Below are positions 18,722 to 28,008 of a stretch of 64,000 bases of DNA, piece after piece (within the stretch, counting starts at the first letter, position 1; every line of letters begins with the position of its first letter). Source of the stretch: Algoriphagus aestuariicola. GTDB taxonomy: Bacteria > Bacteroidota > Bacteroidia > Cytophagales > Cyclobacteriaceae. Where the stretch lies: contig NZ_JAFKCW010000002.1 in assembly GCF_017254835.1 (NCBI RefSeq), positions 540,496 through 604,495 of the forward strand, in the 5' to 3' direction. The notes under the pieces are model-generated. The model was given only the letters and a program-made list of their open reading frames with translations, did not search any database and had not been told where the DNA came from. A program made the translations under genes and the position numbers.

Positions 18722-19774
18722 TTATTTTAACTTAACCTTATTATCTTTAATTTCAAGATTGCCCTTAGCATTTACTTGTTCAAAGACCCGCGCAGCTGAA
18801 ATTAAAGACATTTTGTCTTTATAAACAACATTTCCGGTAATAATAGACTTTTTTAAAGACTTACCTCTGATAACAAACGCTTGTCCTTTGCCCGTAATAT
18901 AAAACACATTATCTCTTACAATTGCGTAATCTCCAGCTATATTTGTCCCATCATTCCAATCTTTTCCACCATGCATATCGATTGCCCAAGTGTTATTTCC
19001 ATCTTTGCAAAATAAATTTCCTTCAACCGTATACCTAGACCCTTCCCTTCCTGTAGAAGCTATAGAATGACGGTTGTAATTAAAAACATTATTTGTAATA
19101 ATAGCTTCTCCCTGATCAATTGTAATACCATATCCAAGACCAAATCTTTGATTATGATGGATATAAGAGTTTTTTATTTGTATATTCTCAGCTCCTTTCC
19201 GAACGTACACTGCTGTATAGGTCCACTGTGACAATTCGCAATTATCGATCACCAAGTTTCTCATCTGGGTTGCAACTCCCGAAGATACTGGAGTAGCATA
19301 CATATTATTATGGTACAATTCCATATAACTATTTTTTACATCTACTTGTTTTTTTTCCTCAAAAGAATCGTCTTTGACCAAAACATTCCCATCGTCACCA
19401 ACTATGGTGACACCATATATTAAGACATTATCCCCATCAACTTTAAAAAAAGGATGTACCCCTGCATTGCTGGTAAATAAAACTGCACCAAGTTCTTTCT
19501 TATTTTTTTTTCTATCTCCAATTAACTTAATTCCTTCTTTAATAATAATATTTTTTTCTCCAGACAGATCTATTTGTGCATTTCCTTTTACATAGATAAT
19601 ACTATAAGGTGCTGCTTCTTCAAGAGCAGCTAACAGCTGACTTCTATCAGTTACAATATAATTGGGCTTATTTTTGTACCTTTGTATGTCCTTTTCGGTA
19701 TAGTCGTTTCCACTCTGTTGGCCAGTCACGGTGTGACACAACAGAACGATCAGTAAGCTAAATAAACTTTTCAT
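18722..19774 (-). CDS. Secreted right-handed beta-helix protein, possible polysaccharide lyase or trimming enzyme
   Basis: 350 residues from the ATG at 19774, which gives a clean signal peptide (MKSLFSLLIVLLCHTVTGQ). The rest has the N-terminal pectate-lyase-like segment (SIIYVKGNAQIDLSG...IIIKEGIKLIG) and then many short repeats with N/G turns (NLVIDNCEL, IQIKNSYIHHNQ, AIITNNVFNYN), as in parallel beta-helices. Catalytic residues cannot be assigned. Inside a Wzx/Wzy locus it could process or bind the finished polymer in the periplasm. The start overlaps the previous gene by 17 bases. Confidence 0.75.
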   Translation of the reverse strand: MKSLFSLLIVLLCHTVTGQQSGNDYTEKDIQRYKNKPNYIVTDRSQLLAALEEAAPYSIIYVKGNAQIDLSGEKNIIIKEGIKLIGDRKKNKKELGAVLFTSNAGVHPFFKVDGDNVLIYGVTIVGDDGNVLVKDDSFEEKKQVDVKNSYMELYHNNMYATPVSSGVATQMRNLVIDNCELSQWTYTAVYVRKGAENIQIKNSYIHHNQRFGLGYGITIDQGEAIITNNVFNYNRHSIASTGREGSRYTVEGNLFCKDGNNTWAIDMHGGKDWNDGTNIAGDYAIVRDNVFYITGKGQAFVIRGKSLKKSIITGNVVYKDKMSLISAARVFEQVNAKGNLEIKDNKVKLK

Positions 19775-20888
19775 ATATGGCTCCAAATTTAATAAGCTCC
19801 TTCTCCTTCAGTTTATTCAATGTATCTATAGAATAAGAATGAGAAATTACTCTATCTATATCTTTTTTCACAACAATATCCTCTATGTAAAACCCAGATT
19901 TATACTTTTCTGTAAAACTAGATAAAACAGGATTGTCAATATTTACTATTGTAGGAATTCCGAGCTCTAAAGCTATAAAATACCTGTTTGGGGCGCAGAG
20001 TCTATTATTAATATATGTTGGCAAATACATAATAATAGCAGCATCCGCCAATTTCCAAAATTCTCTCAGGATTTTGTAGGGAACACTGCCAACGAAATAA
20101 AAATTACTATAGTCTAAATTATATTGTTGAATAAAGAGATTAAAATCTAACTCAGTAATTCCAATGACAACAATTTTGGTTTTAGGAAAATCTAATTTAC
20201 TGAAATTTGCCAATTTTTCTCTACCTCGTTCAACTTCCAAAAGCCCCTGATGAACAATAATATTCACTCCATCCTTCTTCAGTTTGATGAGCTGATCCAA
20301 CTTGCTTTGAAATATTGGATCTATTTTCTCATCGACTTCAATACGCTGATCATCATAGTAGGGTAAATTTAAAAAGTACGAACTATTCGCAATACCCAAT
20401 TCTTTATCAAGTATCTCCCGTCTCTCTTGGTTCGCATAAATGACAAAATCCGCAACTTGCATTAACCTTCTTTCAAAAAATTGAAAAAGTCTATATTGCA
20501 GGGACTCATTTTCATTTGGCATCTCGTGATCATCATAAATAACCGTAACGCGATTTCCAAAGCATTTTTTATATAGATAAACAGGTAAAACAACTGTCAT
20601 GTCTTGAACATGAATAACAGATGGTTTCAATTGTATGATTCTTCGTATTGCCTTTTGGGTGAACTCAAGAACAGTAAATATCCTTAAAAACCTACTATTC
20701 CGAAAAGAAGTGTTTAAATCATGTATTTTTACACCCGTTCCTAAATTTTCAAAATAAGGTCTATCTGGTAAAAGTAAAAAATGGAGATCTAGCTTTTCCT
20801 TAAAGTGATTCTGCAAAAACTTGATTTGATTCAAAATTCTCCCGTCGTTATTTAAGTTTGTTTTAGCTATAAATACTATTCTTTTCAT
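19758..20888 (-). CDS. Glycosyltransferase, GT-B fold (family 4-like)
   Basis: 376 residues. MKRIVFIAKTNLNNDGRILNQI and PSVIHVQDMTVVLP, with YDDHEMP after them, mark the N-terminal acceptor domain; the C-terminal half has VIHQG-like IIVHQGLLEVERG and the donor-site ANRYFIALELGIPTIVN. The C-terminus is shorter than usual after this site. It should extend the lipid-linked repeat unit. Overlaps wzy upstream by 26 bases and the beta-helix gene downstream by 17 bases, showing tight translational packing. Confidence 0.78.
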   Translation of the reverse strand: MKRIVFIAKTNLNNDGRILNQIKFLQNHFKEKLDLHFLLLPDRPYFENLGTGVKIHDLNTSFRNSRFLRIFTVLEFTQKAIRRIIQLKPSVIHVQDMTVVLPVYLYKKCFGNRVTVIYDDHEMPNENESLQYRLFQFFERRLMQVADFVIYANQERREILDKELGIANSSYFLNLPYYDDQRIEVDEKIDPIFQSKLDQLIKLKKDGVNIIVHQGLLEVERGREKLANFSKLDFPKTKIVVIGITELDFNLFIQQYNLDYSNFYFVGSVPYKILREFWKLADAAIIMYLPTYINNRLCAPNRYFIALELGIPTIVNIDNPVLSSFTEKYKSGFYIEDIVVKKDIDRVISHSYSIDTLNKLKEKELIKFGAIYEKFI

Positions 20889-22083
20889 AAATTTGGATAT
20901 TTGTAATATAGAAGTACAAAACTAAAAATAAAATAGAATTTTGGGCCATTAAAGAATCTACATTCAACGAGGCCAGTAAATAAATAATGAACACAATACT
21001 AAAAGCCTTGGCACGGTCAATTTTCACAAATCGTGCAAGTATTAAAAGGTATAGTAGCAAGGAGACGACGCCAAAACGTAACAGTATATTGGCAAATGAA
21101 GTGTCTGTAGTACTAAGGAGGACGCTTTCTTTTCCGAATCTGGCAGAACGGACAAATATTGGTACATCATATGGTAATCCAATAATCCAATATCCTTTCT
21201 CAATTTTCTCTAGAATGCCGATATAAATTTCATCCCTATTGCTTTCGATAGTTGACTCAACAAGAGATGTTTCCTGAAAAATAATAGATAATATACGCCT
21301 ATCTATTTGTCTCTGAATGGTATCAATATTAGTATAAAGAATAAATGTTAATCCGAGAAATAAAATTGGAATAAAAACAGTCTTTAAAAAAAATTTTCTA
21401 GAAAAAGTAATATATGACAGATAAACAAATAACAAAACAAATAGCGCTAGATAGGTTCGATTAAACGTTAGTAATAGAGAAATTATACTCAAAATAGAAA
21501 CGTACCTAACAAGCACACCCCGATTATACCAAGCATCTCTACTTGAAAATAAAAGACATAGCCCAATTATACCAAATGAAGCATTTGAATTCACTATACG
21601 ACCATTAGACATTTCTAGTATATCCTCATCTTCCAGGTTATAATAAATTGGCAAATCCACAAACATTGATATAACAGAAAGCAAAACAGAAAATCCAATA
21701 GCCCATAGCAATACGTTCCATATAATCTTAACATCGGCTTTAATTCCGACAAAAACAAGGAGCAGGGAAGAATACAAGGGTATACCCAATCTAAAAGCTT
21801 TGAATGAATCACTTATTGACTGCTCGAAAATAACTGGCTTTAAAAAAAATTCAGTAATAAACACTAAAAGCAAATAAAACAAAATATATCTATATAATTT
21901 ACTTTCTATCCTGAACTTTTGGTAAACTGATGTGCAGAATAAGTTAATTAGCGGAAGCAATAAGAAAGCTATTTCATTAACCTTCAAAAAAAATCCAGGC
22001 AATGGAATATAAAAACTGTTATTAGTTGGCATAAAGAAACCCAAAAACAACAATACATAAAATAGATTATTGGCTATATTCAT
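20863..22083 (-). CDS. wzy: O-antigen/capsule polymerase, Wzy-like
   Basis: 406 residues made up of about ten to eleven strongly hydrophobic segments with a larger extracytoplasmic loop (about residues 250-320, rich in charged residues), the layout of Wzy/WaaL-type proteins. As usual for Wzy the sequence itself is not conserved, so the call rests on topology and position: directly downstream of a Wzx flippase gene (adjacent, no gap) and surrounded by glycosyltransferases. It should polymerise repeat units on the periplasmic face. Composition is extremely AT-rich (for example 21361-21420 has 11 G/C of 60). Confidence 0.75.
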   Translation of the reverse strand: MNIANNLFYVLLFLGFFMPTNNSFYIPLPGFFLKVNEIAFLLLPLINLFCTSVYQKFRIESKLYRYILFYLLLVFITEFFLKPVIFEQSISDSFKAFRLGIPLYSSLLLVFVGIKADVKIIWNVLLWAIGFSVLLSVISMFVDLPIYYNLEDEDILEMSNGRIVNSNASFGIIGLCLLFSSRDAWYNRGVLVRYVSILSIISLLLTFNRTYLALFVLLFVYLSYITFSRKFFLKTVFIPILFLGLTFILYTNIDTIQRQIDRRILSIIFQETSLVESTIESNRDEIYIGILEKIEKGYWIIGLPYDVPIFVRSARFGKESVLLSTTDTSFANILLRFGVVSLLLYLLILARFVKIDRAKAFSIVFIIYLLASLNVDSLMAQNSILFLVLYFYITNIQIYEKNSIYS

Positions 22084-23376
22084 TTATTTTTTTAAGGAGA
22101 AGATAAATTCCCAGTTTAATCTAAAGCAAGCCAAGAGATACTCCCTCAAACTCGCTGTTGACAGACTGTTAACAAGTACTTTCCATGAGGGATAGAATAA
22201 CATAATCATAGATAATGCTAGACTTACAGTAACTCCTTCAATGCTAAACTTTGAACCAAAATAAATAAATAAAGGTAACACAATGAGGGTGACAATATTC
22301 CAGATAAATTCTAACTTGGTTCTACCAGTAGCAACTACCAGGCTGCCAATCGGATTTCCCAAAGCCCTAAAAATCATATAAATCGATAATATCCTCACCA
22401 GCGAAAAAATATCATCAAACCCCTCACCATATAGGATGGTTACGATCCACGGGGTAAAAATAGTTATCCCCAAATATACGGGTATATTAATTGATGCTAC
22501 AATATTTACCAGTTTAAGATATGCAGCTTTTAATTCCTGAACATTATTTTGTTTCAAAGCCAAAGCCGGAGCAGCCACCTTAACCAAAATAGGATTGATC
22601 AGTTGGGCAGGTCGAAAAACCAACTGCTTTGCTAAACTATACCCTCCCAGAACATCCGGAGAAAAAAACTTCCCAATAATCAATATGTCCAAATCTCTGT
22701 TAAAATAATTCACAACTTGTCCACCGACTTGATAAACTCCTATTGAGAGAAATTCCTTCGTTTCATTCAATTTGAAATGTAATAAAATTCCGTACTTTTT
22801 TACTCCTATACAAAAATAACAAAAATTTGAAAACACAGATTGAAACACAACAGAATACACCAAAGCATACACTCCATATCCATATATCGCTAACAGAATA
22901 GAAATCCCCAGGGACAGCAATGCACCGGAGATATCGATAATGCTAGTCTTATCAAAAAGCATATGTTTCTGCTCAATTGTCTTAAATTGCCGTCCCAACC
23001 CTGTAAAAAGGAGATTTAACCCTATTAAAGGTATTAGAATGCTTAATAGCGGCTGGTTGTAAAAAGCAGCAACGAACGGGCTTATGAAAACCAAAATAAG
23101 ATACATCACTACACTCGCTAACCAATTAATCCAATATAAGCTAGCATACTGCTGCTTAGTGATTCCCTGTTTGTGAAGTATTGCTGATGTCAAACCCATG
23201 TCATTAAACAACTCCATAAATCCCATCACAAAAGTAACCAAGGCCATTAAGCCGAAATCACTTTTGTCTAGAAATCGAGTTAAAATGGAAATCTTCAGGA
23301 TTGCCGTCACAGCCAAAACTATGGTACTGGCTGTTGTCCATTTTACTCCGGATTTAACCTGACTATCTAAAGACAC
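22084..23376 (-). CDS. wzx: Wzx/WzxC-type lipopolysaccharide flippase
   Basis: 430 residues with about twelve hydrophobic segments. The opening SQVKSGVKWTTASTI, then ILTRFLDKSDFGLMALV, and DMGLTSAILHKQGITKQQ, are the standard N-terminal signature of the WzxC branch of the oligosaccharide flippases. It should move the undecaprenyl-linked repeat unit across the inner membrane. The gene ends one base before wzy begins and overlaps the upstream GT56 gene by 14 bases. Confidence 0.9.
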   Translation of the reverse strand: MSLDSQVKSGVKWTTASTIVLAVTAILKISILTRFLDKSDFGLMALVTFVMGFMELFNDMGLTSAILHKQGITKQQYASLYWINWLASVVMYLILVFISPFVAAFYNQPLLSILIPLIGLNLLFTGLGRQFKTIEQKHMLFDKTSIIDISGALLSLGISILLAIYGYGVYALVYSVVFQSVFSNFCYFCIGVKKYGILLHFKLNETKEFLSIGVYQVGGQVVNYFNRDLDILIIGKFFSPDVLGGYSLAKQLVFRPAQLINPILVKVAAPALALKQNNVQELKAAYLKLVNIVASINIPVYLGITIFTPWIVTILYGEGFDDIFSLVRILSIYMIFRALGNPIGSLVVATGRTKLEFIWNIVTLIVLPLFIYFGSKFSIEGVTVSLALSMIMLFYPSWKVLVNSLSTASLREYLLACFRLNWEFIFSLKK

Positions 23377-24412
23377 TCAATAATTTATCTACGGCTAACA
23401 ATTGTCTTTCTCTACCAAATACTTGTTTTGCTATTTGTGAGTTATGCTGTCTATCCTGAAGCGATAGTACATGCATATGATCTAATTCGCCTACGGTATT
23501 AATCAAAAAATTTTCACTCAGAAGAAATTTATAAAGCGTAGATGACTCATTCATAAAAATTGTGCAGCCATTTATTAGTCCTAAAATAATATTGCCCAAT
23601 GCTTGCTGCCTCTGATGATTCATGATCATTATATCACAACTATTTATAATCTTAGTATATTCTGAAAAGGGTATAAAACTTGCTAATGGAATAATATTAG
23701 GATTTTTAAGATCGATTATGAAATCCAAAAGACTCTTTTTATAATGTTGATCACCATAGCTTAACGGAACATAAACTTTTCTAGAACCCAATTTTGCTTC
23801 ATTCAGTTTTCGAAGAATGGATAAATGGTTATTAAAAATAGAGGAAGAGTTTCCTAAAAAAATATTTCCTTCAGTGTTTTTACTCACATCCCCTTGTAAA
23901 TCAGTCACATAGTTAAAATGAAAAAAATTCGAGCTTATTTTATAAGAACTGGAAAGTAAACTAAAATCCCCTGGAACTATTGGGACAATATAATTGAATT
24001 GATTGATGACTTTAAGCTTTTTTCTAGTAGCAAAACTTTGGTTCCACAATTTATTGAAATGAATTTTGACTTTATGTTTAAAATACTCCGTGAAACTAGT
24101 ACTTAGTTTCACTTTATTCAGAAATTCCTTTGAGCCACCATCTAAAAATTTATTGTAAAATAAAGGCAGTGAAAATCCATCCGCGCCCCAAAACATCCAA
24201 ATTTTAGGTAAAAGTATACTATTAAAGTAGAAAAAATCGACCTCCTTATCCTTTAAGTAATGAACAAAAATTACATCTATACTATTATCTGATAAATAGT
24301 TTACACTAACTTCTCCACTTTTCAAAAAGTAATTTTCCACATAAAAAATATCAAAGGTATTCTTGCAGAATTTTATAAACTTCTCATCATCAATTATATG
24401 GAGTATCCTCAT
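23363..24412 (-). CDS. GT56-family transferase (WecF-like, TDP-4-acetamido-sugar donor)
   Basis: 349 residues from the ATG at 24412; the frame stays open upstream only because it reads into a decayed gene. The C-terminal half has GNSSSIFNNHLSILR, VPLSYGDQHY and IMIMNHQRQQALGNI, the signature blocks of glycosyltransferase family 56 (E. coli WecF, which uses TDP-Fuc4NAc). By analogy it should use a TDP-4-acetamido-4,6-dideoxyhexose. The genes expected to make that donor lie directly upstream, but two of them are dead (see 24390-24919 and 26131-26575). Confidence 0.82.
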   Translation of the reverse strand: MRILHIIDDEKFIKFCKNTFDIFYVENYFLKSGEVSVNYLSDNSIDVIFVHYLKDKEVDFFYFNSILLPKIWMFWGADGFSLPLFYNKFLDGGSKEFLNKVKLSTSFTEYFKHKVKIHFNKLWNQSFATRKKLKVINQFNYIVPIVPGDFSLLSSSYKISSNFFHFNYVTDLQGDVSKNTEGNIFLGNSSSIFNNHLSILRKLNEAKLGSRKVYVPLSYGDQHYKKSLLDFIIDLKNPNIIPLASFIPFSEYTKIINSCDIMIMNHQRQQALGNIILGLINGCTIFMNESSTLYKFLLSENFLINTVGELDHMHVLSLQDRQHNSQIAKQVFGRERQLLAVDKLLSVFR

Positions 24413-24919
24413 TTTTAAGTCCAATAGTTTTCGCTCGTACGCCAGCAACAATATAACCCCTAACAATATCTTTTGTCACTGCAGAAACAGAGGTAATTAC
24501 CACACTATTTCCAATTTAATATCTGGTAATATTGTGGCGTTTGCCCCAATATGTGTATTAATTCGTATATATGGACTTTTCCCAAGATTATCGCCTTAGG
24601 AAAATCATCATAAAATCTCCGATTTTACAATCATGTTATGAGTGATTTTACAATATATGAGCGGGGCCAGATCAATTCTTACACCATTTGATATCTTAAC
24701 TTCATTTAAAATATTACCTTCTTCACTAATCGTAATTTCACTCAAATAGCTTCGCACAACGTCCAAAGAAGTTAAAATAAGAAACTTATCATAAATAGAA
24801 TATCTCTAAGTAACATCGTCGTAAAAAGCATGACTTTTTAAATAATTGTGAGGTCTAAAAACATCCACGATTTCTTTAGCAAAACCAATTGGCCCCAATA
24901 TTAAAATATTCTCAATTAT
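24390..24919 (-). pseudogene. Decayed VioB/PglD/NeuD-type sugar acetyltransferase
   Basis: Minus-strand translation in shifting frames gives IENILILGPIGFAKEIVDVF (the N-terminal nucleotide-sugar-binding motif of NeuD/PglD-type enzymes), later GVRIDLAPLIYCKITHNMIV, then INTHIGANATILPDIKL and, in another frame, SAVTKDIVRGYIVAGVRAKTI, the closing left-handed beta-helix repeats. At least three in-frame stops (after DDVT, and a double stop after KSEIL) and one frameshift interrupt it, and the expected ATG appears as ATA. The 5' end overlaps the stop of the VioA-type aminotransferase, as a coupled vioA-vioB pair would. Confidence 0.88.
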
Positions 24920-25994
24920 TTTGAATTCTCAACATCAATCGGCAAATCAAGTCCACTTCCTCCAAGCTCAATTCATAATACAATGGCAGACAAAGTATTC
25001 TTTTAGAAATGTCATCAGTTACAGAAAGGGATTGCTTTTCTATATATGGTAAGGAAGAAGCTAGTGAAGGATAAAAATATCTTCTAGTAAATATTTCATT
25101 TATATCCAGTTCTTTCTTAATTTTTAATAATAACTCCTCACTCTCTAGAATTATTGGATAATATGCAAAGTTTAAACTCGCTTCCGCATGCCAGATCGGC
25201 TTAACCGCGCGTAGAAATTTTAGTTTCTCGTCGTAATATTCTGTCAGTTCTTTACGCTTCTGATGAATATTATCTATATAGTTTAAGTTTAACAATCCCA
25301 TTGCCGCATGCAATTCTGAATTTTTTCCATTTAATCCTAGTTCAGAAAATGAATCAAATCCTGAAATACCGAAGTTACGCATAAAGGCTATTTTTTTTAA
25401 TAAATCTGCGTTATTAGTAACTATAAATCCCCCTTCTATACTGTGATATAATTTTGTGGCATGCATTGAACAAGTAGAAATATCCCCAAATTCAAAAACG
25501 GATTTTCCGTTAATTTCAACACCAAAAGCATGTGCACCATCGTAAATCACCCGCAAATTGTGTTTTCTAGCAATTCTTTCTATAGCTATCACATCACAAG
25601 GATTTCCATATACGTGGGTGGCTAATATAGCCGACGTGTTTTCTGTAATTGCTTCTTCAATTTTTAACGAATCAATACATAATGTATTCTTGTCAATATC
25701 AACAAATACGGGAGAGCAGCCTTCCCATACGATGGAGCTTGTTGTTGCCACAAATGAAAATGGAGTGGTAATAATTTCTCCCTTTAGACCTAAAGCCTTA
25801 ATTGCAAGTTGAATCGCTACTGTGCCGTTGGTAACAAAAAGCAGATGCTTTAACTCTAGATACTCTTTTAGCTTCATTTCCAAGTCTGACGCCAAAGGTC
25901 CCATATTGGTTAACCATTGCCGTCGCCATATACGATCAATATATTTTTTATACTCCTCGACAGGCGGAAGAAACGGTTTGGTTACTGGAATCAT
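24912..25994 (-). CDS. VioA-type TDP-4-keto-6-deoxyhexose aminotransferase
   Basis: 360 residues, intact. It opens with MIPVTKPFLPPVEEY and WLTNMGPL, which closely follow VioA (TDP-viosamine-forming transaminase). The PLP lysine is Lys181 in STCSMHATKLYHSIEGG, and GDI before it and NFG after it complete the usual DegT/StrS active site. It should aminate C4 of TDP-4-keto-6-deoxyglucose. Its partner acetyltransferase gene downstream and an rmlA gene upstream are both pseudogenes, and no rmlB is seen, so its substrate must come from elsewhere or the gene is on its way to loss. Confidence 0.87.
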   Translation of the reverse strand: MIPVTKPFLPPVEEYKKYIDRIWRRQWLTNMGPLASDLEMKLKEYLELKHLLFVTNGTVAIQLAIKALGLKGEIITTPFSFVATTSSIVWEGCSPVFVDIDKNTLCIDSLKIEEAITENTSAILATHVYGNPCDVIAIERIARKHNLRVIYDGAHAFGVEINGKSVFEFGDISTCSMHATKLYHSIEGGFIVTNNADLLKKIAFMRNFGISGFDSFSELGLNGKNSELHAAMGLLNLNYIDNIHQKRKELTEYYDEKLKFLRAVKPIWHAEASLNFAYYPIILESEELLLKIKKELDINEIFTRRYFYPSLASSLPYIEKQSLSVTDDISKRILCLPLYYELSLEEVDLICRLMLRIQNN

Positions 25995-26130
25995 TTAATT
26001 ACAGTTTTTAAATTAAGACACTTTCAAAGCCTAAAAATGGGCTTTAAAGATTATTTTAGTGAAAAACGTTTTTAAACATAATCATAACAATCTCCCTCCA
26101 ATTACTTGACATTATTTGACCGTTTACTTT

Positions 26131-26575
26131 TTATAATCCAATATAGTTAAATATAACTTTTTCCAAACATGCTGTCTTTATAACACCTCGTCTTTCTACG
26201 GCTTTCATATAGACATTTACTTCTCTCAAAGATGCTTATGTGTCGGCATTTAGGGAAGCAATCCGTAAGTTTTTGTTTGGAATTTCAATTGATCATTTGC
26301 TAGGTAAGCTTGGTTCACGGAAACAATTCCTAATTCACCCCTGTTTGGAGATTATACATTTTTAGTAAATGAAACGATCAAATTTGCGTAAAATGGAAAA
26401 CCACCTCCTAAAGCATTGGATTTTGTTCCTCGTGGTGCGTTATTCTAACATCGACACCGACAAAGGATAATAGATCTTTGGACTATCTATAGATGGAAAA
26501 TATTGCTTTCGACACATCTAATGTTAATGGATGAAGTCTTGTTCCTGATCCAGCGGCTAGAATTATACCTTTCAT
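26131..26575 (-). pseudogene. Decayed rmlA (glucose-1-phosphate thymidylyltransferase) with internal deletion
   Basis: From an ATG at 26575 the minus strand reads [19 protein letters not shown], the RmlA N-terminal motif, then a frameshift into PKIYYPLSVSMLE (compare KPMIYYPLSVLML). After a gap it resumes as RGELGIVSVNQAYLANDQL and finally YMKAVERRGVIKTACLEK, matching the C-terminal RmlA blocks (GELEITDLNRAYL...IEKRQGLKIAC). The remaining 445 bases are about half of the normal gene, with several stops, so the catalytic centre is lost. It lies between the dehydrogenase gene and the VioA-type gene. Confidence 0.88.
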
Positions 26576-26584
26576 AGTATATTT

Positions 26585-27895
26585 TTAAAGTCGTGCATCT
26601 ACCTTATCTTTTTCCAATACTGATTTCACATCAAACACCACACACTCGCTGGAAGCTTGGATCGGCCAGGATTTGAACTCTTTATGGGCCACCGCCAAGA
26701 TCACTGCTGAATAATCCGCAAGATCCGGTTTGGCACCTCCATTGATCACATCTACACCATACTCATGCTTTACCTCGGCGGGATCCGCCCATGGGTCGTA
26801 GACGCAGACATCCATATCGAATGACTTTAGCTCATTGTAGATATCGATCACCCGAGTGTTACGAACATCGGGACAGTCTTCCTTGAAGGTAAAACCCAAG
26901 ATCAGTACCTTGGAGTCGATCACCTTGAGGTCCTTTCGCATCATCAGCTTGATCACCTCTGTAGCCACATGCTTGCCCATAGAATCATTGAGGCGACGAC
27001 CGGCCAGGATAATCTCCGGGTGATAGCCTACCTCCTGCGCCTTTTGGGCCAGATAAAACGGATCCACACCGATACAATGGCCCCCTACCAATCCCGGACG
27101 GAAGGGAAGGAAGTTCCACTTGGTTCCCGCCGCTTCCAAGACCTCCTGAGTATCAATCCCCAGAAGATTAAAGATCTTACTCAACTCATTCACAAAGGCG
27201 ATGTTGATATCCCGTTGCGAGTTTTCGATGACCTTTGCGGCTTCGGCCACTTTGATGCACGAAGCCTTGTGGGTGCCTGCGGTAATGACTGCTTTATAGA
27301 GCTGATCCACATACTCCGCCACCTCGGGAGTCGAACCGGAGGTCACCTTTAGGATCTTGGTTACGGTGTGTTCCTTGTCTCCCGGGTTGATCCGCTCCGG
27401 AGAGTAGCCGGCGAAGAAATCTTCGTTAAACTTCAGACCTGAGACTTTCTCCAGTACTGGTATACATTCCTCCTCTGTGACTCCCGGATAGACCGTGGAT
27501 TCATAGATCACGACATCTCCTTTCTTCAGGATTTTCCCTATCGCTTCAGAGGCCTTCAGCATGGGAGTAAGCACCGGACGGTTGTGCTTATCCGTCGGAG
27601 TGGGCACTGTCACGATATAGATATTGGCAGAGGAAATGGGCAAGATGGCATCTGTAATCAGAAGGCCCTTTCCCTTGTCTTCCAGTTCCAGGGATGTCTT
27701 CACCAAGACTGCCTGCAACTGATCATCCTCAACCTCCAGGGTTCGGTCGTGCCCCTTTTGTAACTCATCGACACGCTTGGGGTCGATGTCATAGCCCACG
27801 GTTTTAAATTTTTCCGCAAAAGCGGTTGCTAAAGGAAGGCCAACATAGCCCAAGCCGATGATGGCGATTTTACTGTTTTCTAGGTTTGTAAGCAT
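26585..27895 (-). CDS. UDP-N-acetylhexosamine 6-dehydrogenase (TviB/WbpO/WecC family)
   Basis: 436 residues. The NAD loop is [10 protein letters not shown] (12-21), the catalytic cysteine is Cys274 in [15 protein letters not shown], and [13 protein letters not shown] and [14 protein letters not shown] are the subgroup's signatures. This subgroup oxidises C6 of UDP-GlcNAc, UDP-GalNAc or UDP-ManNAc to the uronic acid; which one is not decidable by eye. wecB in the same locus makes UDP-ManNAc a plausible substrate. Base composition (34 G/C of 60 at 27001-27060) contrasts sharply with the AT-rich genes that begin right after it. Confidence 0.9.
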   Translation of the reverse strand: MLTNLENSKIAIIGLGYVGLPLATAFAEKFKTVGYDIDPKRVDELQKGHDRTLEVEDDQLQAVLVKTSLELEDKGKGLLITDAILPISSANIYIVTVPTPTDKHNRPVLTPMLKASEAIGKILKKGDVVIYESTVYPGVTEEECIPVLEKVSGLKFNEDFFAGYSPERINPGDKEHTVTKILKVTSGSTPEVAEYVDQLYKAVITAGTHKASCIKVAEAAKVIENSQRDINIAFVNELSKIFNLLGIDTQEVLEAAGTKWNFLPFRPGLVGGHCIGVDPFYLAQKAQEVGYHPEIILAGRRLNDSMGKHVATEVIKLMMRKDLKVIDSKVLILGFTFKEDCPDVRNTRVIDIYNELKSFDMDVCVYDPWADPAEVKHEYGVDVINGGAKPDLADYSAVILAVAHKEFKSWPIQASSECVVFDVKSVLEKDKVDARL

Positions 27896-27930
27896 CTAAA
27901 AGTTGGTTTGTTAATCGTAATGGATAAGAG

Positions 27931-28008
27931 TTAAAGGGTTAAGGGGTTAAGGGTTAAGGGTTAAGGGTTAAGGGTTAATTGTTAAGGGTTAATTGTTAAG
28001 GGTTAAGG
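27931..28008. repeat. TTAAGGG-type tandem heptamer array
   Basis: About ten variants of TTAAGGG/TTAATTG in a row just upstream of the dehydrogenase gene. The same motif recurs at 29337-29433, so the arrays bracket the UDP-xylose synthase gene and the four-helix-bundle genes. Copy number is likely to be variable through slippage. Confidence 0.9.

Noticed and set aside
27931-28008. CRISPR-like or telomere-like repeat array
   Set aside because: The units are direct heptamers without unique spacers, no cas gene is present, and the chromosome context is internal; they are simple tandem repeats.
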